A stretch of 18,704 bases of DNA, from contig DLRM01000029.1 in the NCBI GenBank assembly GCA_002500505.1, positions 5,090 to 23,793 on the forward strand. The letters run 5' to 3'. The stretch comes from Planctomycetes bacterium UBA7888 (GTDB taxonomy: Bacteria; Planctomycetota; UBA1135). Positions within the stretch are counted from its first letter, which is position 1; every line of letters begins with the position of its first letter. Below the pieces are notes generated by a model. The model saw only the letters and a program-made list of their open reading frames with translations. It ran no database searches and was not told the origin of the DNA. Positions 13,393-18,704 of this stretch are shown one piece after another. Position numbers and translations under genes: made by a program.

Positions 13393-15476
13393 TGGGCGCC
13401 ACCGTTCCAACTCAGTTCTATTGGCTTTTAGCCGTCCCTCTTCTGCCCCTTGGTGCATGGGTGCTTCAGGTGTGTTTTGGTCGCTTCCTTCCTCGACAAG
13501 GTGATTGGCTACCAACGGGAGCCATGGGAATAGCCGCTGTGATTGCGGTAAGGCATTTCTTCTCCGTGTTAGGCCTTCATGACCCTGACTACCTTCTCGG
13601 GGGATTGCCCACATGGAAGTTTTTCTTTAGCGACCCTAATTTAACTCTTGGCCTTGCCGGCTTTGAAGCCAGTTTGCTTTATGACAATCTAAGCGCTGCC
13701 CTCTTGGCCATGGTCGCGCTCGTTTCTTTCTTGGTGCACCTCTTTTCCGTGGGGTACATGCAGGGAGATAGTCGCTACAACATTTTCTTTTCCAACCTTT
13801 CACTCTTTACCTTTGCAATGCTGGCCTTGGTTTTGAGTGATAATTTAGTTTTCTTCTTCATTTTCTGGGAGATTATGGGGCTCTGCTCTTATCTCCTGAT
13901 TGGGCATCTGTCTCTGGACAAGAAAGCTCCCAGGATGGAGGCAGCTTGGGCGAGTTTGAAGGCCTTCATGACTACTCGCATTGGAGACATCTGCCTCTTT
14001 ATCGGAATGATGATGATGTGGAAAGCGTTTGGGACTCTTTCCTTCCACGGTCTTTATGCTGCGATTGATTCCCATGTTGCTGTTCACGGTTGGGAATCCT
14101 GGCTGACCGTTGCAGGCATCATGATGTTCTTGGGAGCTGTTGGGAAATCTGCGCAGTTCCCCCTTCATGTTTGGCTTCCTGATGCCATGGAAGGACCGAC
14201 TCCTGTGAGTGCCATGATTCACGCTGCAACCATGGTTGCAGCAGGCGTTTACCTCACGGGGCGTATCTTTTTGATGATGTCCCCCGAAGCCCAATTGGTC
14301 GTGGCTTGTATTGGCGGGTTTACCGCTATTTTTGCTGCCACTATTGGAATCACCCAATTCGACATCAAGAAGGTCCTCGCTTACTCCACGATTTCTCAAT
14401 TGGGATATATGATTTGCGCAATTGGGGCTGGTGGCGTTGCTGCAGGCCTATTCCATATGCTCACGCACGCCTTCTTTAAGGCTTGTCTCTTTTTGGGCTC
14501 TGGTTCTGTGATTCATGGTTGCCATCACGAACAAGACATGAGAAAGATGGGAGGCCTTCGCTCCAAGATGCCCATCACTTGGATTACGATGTTGGTGAGC
14601 ACCCTTGCTATTTCAGGTGTCCCATTCTTTGCAGGTTTCTATTCCAAAGATGCCATCATTGCCAAAACTTTAGAACGTAGCATGGTTGAAGGGAGCTTGA
14701 TTTGGTCCCTACCCTTCTACATGTTGGTTGTTGCTGCAGGAATCACGGCCTTCTACATGTTCCGTTTAATGTTTATGACTTTCCACGGGAAAGCTCGTGG
14801 CCACGGAGCAGAAGAGGCACATGAATCTCCTTGGACTATGACGGTCCCCTTGATTGTGCTCGGGCTCTTGGCGGTGGTGGGCGGAAAATTCTGGATTTTG
14901 GATCCGGCCCACGGTGTTTCCGGCGGCGAGCACCCTTGGTTCTTGCATCTTGTGGAGAACCCAGAAGCCTTTGGCGCAGCAGCTATTCATGTGACTGAAG
15001 AGCAAGCTCACCACGCCCATCATTCAGCGATGGTGATTAGTTTGAGCGTTGCTGGACTTGGGATTTTCTTTGCTTGCCTCTTTTACCTTTGGCGTGTGCT
15101 CAACCCATCCAAAGTTGCAAACGCTTTGGGAGGTTTTTATCGACTCGTCTTAGACAAATATCGCTTTGATGAGCTTTACCAATCAACCGTAATTCGGGGA
15201 ACGACAATTTTCTCCGCTTTCCTTGCTTGGTTCGACCGCACCCTCATTGATGGAGTGGTTAATGGAATGGGGGCCACCATGAAAGGCCTCGGCAACCTCA
15301 GCGCTGCTCATGACCGAGTTGTCGTTGATGGTTTCGTTGAATTCGTTGCGGAAGCAACGTCTTCTGCAGGACAGCTCATGCGCCGACTTCAGACAGGCCG
15401 CATTCAGCAATACGCTTACTTCACTTTCGTCGGCGCGGTTTTCATCGCTGCCGTACTCCTCCTCGAGGTTCTATAA
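13392..15476 (+). CDS. nuoL: Complex I subunit NuoL (ND5), antiporter-like
   Basis: This 694-residue subunit lies at the far end of the membrane arm. Proton-path residues are visible: Glu160 in FFIFWEIMGLCSYLLIGH and Lys252 in GAVGKSAQFPLHVWLPDAMEGPTPVSAMIHAATMV, with later His and Lys residues in LTHAFFKACLFLGSGSVIH. The C-terminal part has the long lateral helix and the final anchor (YFTFVGAVFIAAVLLLEVL). Variable loops hold a His-rich patch (HVTEEQAHHAHHS, about 15000-15030) of the kind often seen there. Length is slightly above the common ~620-660. It starts within the nuoK stop and ends 18 bp before nuoM. Confidence 0.96.
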   Translation: MGATVPTQFYWLLAVPLLPLGAWVLQVCFGRFLPRQGDWLPTGAMGIAAVIAVRHFFSVLGLHDPDYLLGGLPTWKFFFSDPNLTLGLAGFEASLLYDNLSAALLAMVALVSFLVHLFSVGYMQGDSRYNIFFSNLSLFTFAMLALVLSDNLVFFFIFWEIMGLCSYLLIGHLSLDKKAPRMEAAWASLKAFMTTRIGDICLFIGMMMMWKAFGTLSFHGLYAAIDSHVAVHGWESWLTVAGIMMFLGAVGKSAQFPLHVWLPDAMEGPTPVSAMIHAATMVAAGVYLTGRIFLMMSPEAQLVVACIGGFTAIFAATIGITQFDIKKVLAYSTISQLGYMICAIGAGGVAAGLFHMLTHAFFKACLFLGSGSVIHGCHHEQDMRKMGGLRSKMPITWITMLVSTLAISGVPFFAGFYSKDAIIAKTLERSMVEGSLIWSLPFYMLVVAAGITAFYMFRLMFMTFHGKARGHGAEEAHESPWTMTVPLIVLGLLAVVGGKFWILDPAHGVSGGEHPWFLHLVENPEAFGAAAIHVTEEQAHHAHHSAMVISLSVAGLGIFFACLFYLWRVLNPSKVANALGGFYRLVLDKYRFDELYQSTVIRGTTIFSAFLAWFDRTLIDGVVNGMGATMKGLGNLSAAHDRVVVDGFVEFVAEATSSAGQLMRRLQTGRIQQYAYFTFVGAVFIAAVLLLEVL

Positions 15477-15494
15477 ACCGGAATCCTCAAGCAG

Positions 15495-17033
15495 ATGTTA
15501 GAAAATCACCTCCTCTCTCTCATCACCCTCCTTCCTCTCGTGGGTACGGCACTCATTCTCGCCATGCCCGGGCGACAGGTTGGTCTCATTCGTTGGACGG
15601 CAGTTCTTTTTACTGGCCTTCCTTTAGTCCTCTGCACATGGCTTTGGTTTGGTCCCTTCGATGGAACCATCCCAGGCATGCAGTTCGTTGAGGACGTTGC
15701 ATGGATTCCAGCGTTTAATATCCACTACAAGCTAGGGCTCGATGGCCTTTCTTTGCCGCTCCTTTTCTTGTCGGCTTTGATTCACTTTATTGCCGTCTTT
15801 TCATCATGGACCATTCAGAAGGCACCAAAGGGATACTTCGCGCTTCTCCTTTTGCTTGAAGTCGGGGTTAATGGCGTATTTGTCGCCCAAGACTTCTTCT
15901 TGTTCTATGTGTTCTGGGAAATCATGCTCCTTCCGATGTACTTTCTCATTGGGATTTGGGGCGGCCCACGCCGCGAATACGCTGCGATTAAGTTCTTCCT
16001 TTACACCCTCTTTGGCTCGGTTTTAATGCTGGTTGCCATGGTCGCAATTTGGCTGAAGTCGGGTGGCTTTGACAGCGGCACCTTTGATCTTGTGACCTTG
16101 CAAAGCATGGCGCCTGCCTGGGCCGCGGACATATCCACTTTCTTGGGGATGAAATTTACAACGTGGATTTTCTGGTTCCTCTTTATTGGTTTCGCCATCA
16201 AGATTCCAGTCTTCCCCTTCCACACTTGGCTTCCCGATGCCCACGTTGAAGCACCTACTCCAATTTCGGTCATTCTTGCGGGCATTTTGCTGAAACTGGG
16301 AGCGTACGGAATGTTGCGCATCAACTTCCCTCTCGCTCCGGACGCATTCCACAACTTTGCGATGTTCATAGCCGTTCTTGGAGTCATCAATATTGTTTAT
16401 GGTGCTTATGTTGCGATGGGGCAGACGGACTTTAAGCGGCTTGTCGCCTACTCTTCGGTAAGCCACATGGGTTACTTCCTTTTGGGAGTTGCCGCAATTT
16501 CCTTGGCAAGCCGTGGCGCAGGCTTTACGGCCCTCAACGGTGCCGTGTTGCAGTTGTTCACTCACGGAACCTCCTCGGCCATGCTTTTCCTCATCGTGGG
16601 CGTTGTTTATGACCGGGCCCATCACCGTAACCTGGACGACTTTGGAGGTTTGGGTCAGCGGATGCCATATTACTTGGGGCTTTCAACAATTGGCATTTTT
16701 GCCGGTCTCGGCTTGCCTGGTATGAGCGGATTCATTTCAGAAGCCATGACCCTCATGGGTTCCTACGAGGCTTTCCCTGTATTGGTCATTGTTAGTACCC
16801 TTGGAATTTTGATGACCGCGGCTTTCTTGCTGTTCGCCCTTCAGCGCGTTTTCCTTGGCAAGCTCCCCTCTAAGTACGAAGGCTTCTCGGACATTTCCGG
16901 ACGCGAAGCTTTTTGCATGATTCCTTTTGCTTTCCTTTGTATTGCCATTGGAATCTTCCCAACACTCATCCTGGATAAGATGGCTGCTTCCTTGCAGTTG
17001 ATTCAGGAAAACCTGCTTTCCTACCTAGGCTAA
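15495..17033 (+). CDS. nuoM: Complex I subunit NuoM (ND4), antiporter-like
   Basis: This 512-residue, roughly 14-helix subunit carries the key residues Glu142 (FYVFWEIMLLPMYFLIG), Lys236 (GFAIKIPVFPFHTWLPDAHVEAPTP) and a Glu in the late helix (GMSGFISEAMTLMGSY). These are the equivalents of E. coli Glu144, Lys234 and Glu407. The segment GLDGLSLPLL near residue 81 is also typical. The start ATG follows an 18-bp gap that holds only a weak GGA, and nuoN begins 3 bp after its stop. Confidence 0.96.
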   Translation: MLENHLLSLITLLPLVGTALILAMPGRQVGLIRWTAVLFTGLPLVLCTWLWFGPFDGTIPGMQFVEDVAWIPAFNIHYKLGLDGLSLPLLFLSALIHFIAVFSSWTIQKAPKGYFALLLLLEVGVNGVFVAQDFFLFYVFWEIMLLPMYFLIGIWGGPRREYAAIKFFLYTLFGSVLMLVAMVAIWLKSGGFDSGTFDLVTLQSMAPAWAADISTFLGMKFTTWIFWFLFIGFAIKIPVFPFHTWLPDAHVEAPTPISVILAGILLKLGAYGMLRINFPLAPDAFHNFAMFIAVLGVINIVYGAYVAMGQTDFKRLVAYSSVSHMGYFLLGVAAISLASRGAGFTALNGAVLQLFTHGTSSAMLFLIVGVVYDRAHHRNLDDFGGLGQRMPYYLGLSTIGIFAGLGLPGMSGFISEAMTLMGSYEAFPVLVIVSTLGILMTAAFLLFALQRVFLGKLPSKYEGFSDISGREAFCMIPFAFLCIAIGIFPTLILDKMAASLQLIQENLLSYLG

Positions 17034-17036
17034 ACC

Positions 17037-18536
17037 ATGGGTGGATCCATCTCCTACTTCGACTCTCTTCAGTACATTTTCCCTGAGCTAGCCTTAACTT
17101 TGGGTTTGTGTCTGTTGTTGGTCTGGGAGATGGTCTTAGGGCCCAAGAAGAATGGTGAAAAAGCATCGCTTGCCTTGGGGTTTTTGGGAGTAACAGCTTG
17201 GTTGCTCGCTCAGCGGCTCAGTTGGTCCCCCCAAACCGTGTTTGGCATGCTGCGGGTGGATGCCTTTGCCACCATTTTTAAACTATTCATTACGGCCACG
17301 ACTGCCGTCGTAATCTGGATGGATACCCAAGACCGCAGTCACAACCAAGAGGGGAAAGCGGAAACCTGGTTCCTCTTGCTCACTGCAGCTCTAGGTGGTT
17401 TTGTCCTTGTCGGCACGCGGCATTTGCTCATGCTTTACTTAGGGCTTGAAACTTTGGGCATTGCTTCTTACGCGCTTGCAGGAATTCATAAGCGAGATCG
17501 ATTCGGTGCTGAAGCGGCAGTGAAGTATGTCGTTTACGGCGCCTTGGCTTCTGGTGTCATGCTGTTTGGCATCAGCCTCCTTTATGGGATGACGGGCACC
17601 TTAGATGCCGGCCAAATGGTGCGCACTGTTCTGGAATTGTCCGGCCAGGGCCAAATGGCAGCTTTGGCTTTGCCTACCATCCTTTTGTTGGTGGGATTTG
17701 GCTTCAAGCTTTCTATTTTCCCCTTCCAGTGGTGGGCACCTGATGTTTATCAAGGTGTTTCTGCTCCTGTTGCGGCATTCTTGGCGGTAGGCTCCAAAGG
17801 AGTAGCTTTGGCAGCGTTTTTACGAGTACTCGCCACGCTTTATGCAGGCATTTTGATTGGAGAAGGTTCCACGGTTCAATCTGCCCAAGGTTTTGCTGCA
17901 TCGCTCATACCTTTGCTCGGAATTTTATCTGGGGCCACGATGGTTTTTGGAAACTTGGCCGCCTTGCGTCAAACCAACCTAAAGCGCCTGCTCGCATACT
18001 CTTCTATCGGACATGCAGGCTACATGCTTTTGGGATTGACCCTCATGGGTCGCTTAGGATTTGAGGTCACCATTGTCTATGTCTTTGTCTATTGGTTTAT
18101 GACCTTGGGAGCTTTTGCTGGGGTTCTTTATTTTGTGAACCAAAGCGGGAGCGAAGAGATTTCTGGCTTGAAGGGCTTGGGATTCAAGCATCCCGTCGCT
18201 GGTGTTTCCATGGTGGTGTTTATGGCTGCATTAACGGGGCTTCCCCCGACGGCCGGTTTTTCGGCAAAATGGTATCTGATGGCTGCCGCATGGGATGGGG
18301 GGCTTTGGTTCCTGACCTTACTTTTGGCTCTGATGTCTGTCGTCAGCTTGTTCTATTACTTCCGTATTGCGAAAGCTCTATATCTCGAAAAGCCTGAAAC
18401 AGAGCGAGCAGTTGTTTCCACCCCAAGCTTGTCTGCGCTTCTTTTCTTGCTCGCTGTGGGCTCGATTGCCTTTATCAATTTCGAGCCCCTCGCAGCAGTT
18501 GCCCGCGAAAGTGTGCTGCACCTTCTCTATTGGTAA
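17037..18536 (+). CDS. nuoN: Complex I subunit NuoN (ND2), antiporter-like
   Basis: This 499-residue subunit is full length. The proton-path residues are Glu138 (LMLYLGLETLGIASYALAG), Lys224 (GFGFKLSIFPFQWWAPDVYQG) and a lysine in the late broken helix (PPTAGFSAKWYLM). The sequence LLAYSSIGHAGYMLLGL contains the conserved His/Tyr of the first half-channel. It closes the operon with a TAA at 18534-18536. A hairpin overlaps that stop, and a convergent gene ends 37 bases further on. Confidence 0.96.
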   Translation: MGGSISYFDSLQYIFPELALTLGLCLLLVWEMVLGPKKNGEKASLALGFLGVTAWLLAQRLSWSPQTVFGMLRVDAFATIFKLFITATTAVVIWMDTQDRSHNQEGKAETWFLLLTAALGGFVLVGTRHLLMLYLGLETLGIASYALAGIHKRDRFGAEAAVKYVVYGALASGVMLFGISLLYGMTGTLDAGQMVRTVLELSGQGQMAALALPTILLLVGFGFKLSIFPFQWWAPDVYQGVSAPVAAFLAVGSKGVALAAFLRVLATLYAGILIGEGSTVQSAQGFAASLIPLLGILSGATMVFGNLAALRQTNLKRLLAYSSIGHAGYMLLGLTLMGRLGFEVTIVYVFVYWFMTLGAFAGVLYFVNQSGSEEISGLKGLGFKHPVAGVSMVVFMAALTGLPPTAGFSAKWYLMAAAWDGGLWFLTLLLALMSVVSLFYYFRIAKALYLEKPETERAVVSTPSLSALLFLLAVGSIAFINFEPLAAVARESVLHLLYW

Positions 18537-18555
18537 AGAAAGGCTAGCCTTCTTT
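18535..18555. terminator. Weak bidirectional terminator between nuoN and a convergent gene
   Basis: AAAG-A-AAGG (18535-18543) pairs with CCTTCTTT (18548-18555) around a CTAG loop, giving eight base pairs with one bulged A. The centre, AAGGCTAGCCTT (18540-18551), is a perfect 12-base palindrome. On the plus strand the T-rich arm doubles as a short U-tract; on the minus strand the opposite arm does the same. Placement between two converging stops fits a shared terminator, but the stem is poor in G+C and the U-tract is short. Confidence 0.4.
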
Positions 18556-18573
18556 TCCGCCTAGCGTTTACTT

Positions 18574-18704
18574 TCAGCGGCGACTTTTCGTTTGGCGTTG
18601 GCCCTGCGTGCCACGGCGCATTTTCATTTGGCGTTGGCCCTGCGTGCCACGGCGCATTTTCGTTTGGCGTTGGCCCTGCGTGCCACGGCGCATTTTCATT
18701 TGGC
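18574..18704 (-). CDS. 3' end of a convergent gene coding a repetitive, very basic C-terminal tail
   Basis: On the minus strand a frame is open from the window edge (18704) to a TGA at 18574-18576, with 42 complete codons. It reads as 12-residue repeats of the form QRQ(T/M)KMRRGTQG, and the last copy breaks off as QTKSRR then stop. The tail is rich in Arg, Lys and Gln, with a Gly-Thr-Gln-Gly turn in each unit, and has no acidic residue, so it should be disordered and bind nucleic acid or another polyanion. The repeat length is a multiple of three, so the frame survives every copy. The plus-strand frames have no start codon or ribosome site. The body of the protein lies outside the window, so its family is unknown. 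Reading it as non-coding satellite DNA is the alternative. Confidence 0.55.
   Translation of the reverse strand, partial: QMKMRRGTQGQRQTKMRRGTQGQRQMKMRRGTQGQRQTKSRR
18578..18704. repeat. 36-bp direct tandem repeats without spacers
   Basis: TTTGGCGTTGGCCC recurs at 18591, 18627 and 18663, and its first six bases return at 18699, so the period is exactly 36. A degenerate part-copy (18578-18590) precedes the first unit, differing at two of 13 bases. The only difference among the full copies is one G/A site (18590 G, 18626 A, 18662 G, 18698 A). The array continues past the window edge. It is best read as the coding repeat of the minus-strand gene at 18574-18704. Confidence 0.9.

Noticed and set aside
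13845..14399. 184-codon minus-strand frame inside nuoL
   Set aside because: It is the shadow of a strongly conserved membrane protein; His/Ser/Asn-rich, with no motifs or ribosome site.
16023..16625. 200-codon minus-strand frame inside nuoM
   Set aside because: It is antisense to the conserved core of NuoM and shows no domain features.
18578..18704. CRISPR array, because the repeat length is 36 bp
   Set aside because: The copies are directly adjacent with no spacers, and the frame is kept open on the minus strand. This is a tandem coding repeat, not repeat-spacer DNA.

Overview
The window looks like chromosomal DNA from a Gram-negative bacterium, with base composition near 50% G+C by eye. 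The Gram-negative call rests on a type II secretion inner-membrane platform gene at the left edge. The respiratory genes suggest a lineage that makes reduced ferredoxin in its central metabolism and has the 11-gene form of complex I. I cannot name the phylum from the sequence alone. Groups that often carry an 11-subunit nuo set, such as FCB-type phyla, would fit, but that is inference.

Layout, left to right. (1) Bases 1-1621, plus strand: the 3' part of gspL, then a small single-pass protein overlapping it by ATGA (GspM/PilO-like position). This is the tail of a type II secretion operon. (2) Bases 1618-4388, minus strand: three tightly packed genes read right to left, namely a squalene/phytoene-synthase-fold protein that has lost the usual Asp-rich motifs, a UbiA-family prenyltransferase of the decaprenyl-phosphate phosphoribosyltransferase type, and an extended-SDR sugar-nucleotide epimerase-like protein. 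They suggest a polyprenyl-linked sugar or isoprenoid pathway. The epimerase and the secretion operon converge with their stop codons overlapping in a shared CTAA. (3) Bases 4389-5200: a short divergent promoter region with an 8-bp inverted repeat, then a small cytoplasmic orphan histidine kinase. (4) Bases 5201-18536, plus strand: one long operon, korA-korB-nuoA-B-C-D-H-I-J-K-L-M-N, with gaps of 0-23 bp or overlaps of 1-10 bp. A possible 19-codon leader peptide precedes korA. (5) Bases 18537-18704: a weak bidirectional terminator, then the 3' end of a convergent minus-strand gene whose last codons are 36-bp in-frame tandem repeats encoding a very basic tail.

How the genes work together. KorAB oxidises a 2-oxoacid (probably 2-oxoglutarate) and reduces ferredoxin. 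The adjacent complex I lacks nuoE, nuoF and nuoG, the NADH-input module, so the simplest reading is that reduced ferredoxin (or flavodoxin) from KorAB feeds NuoI/NuoB directly. Quinone reduction would occur at NuoB/NuoD, and proton pumping through NuoH/J/K/L/M/N. The catalytic residues I checked in the pumping subunits and iron-sulfur subunits are present. The exception is an Ala in place of a normally conserved Asp in NuoA.

The points most worth a second look are the repeat-coded basic tail at the right edge, the Kor-Nuo fusion operon, the motif-less squalene-synthase-like protein with its UbiA/epimerase partners, the korA leader peptide, and the NuoA substitution.
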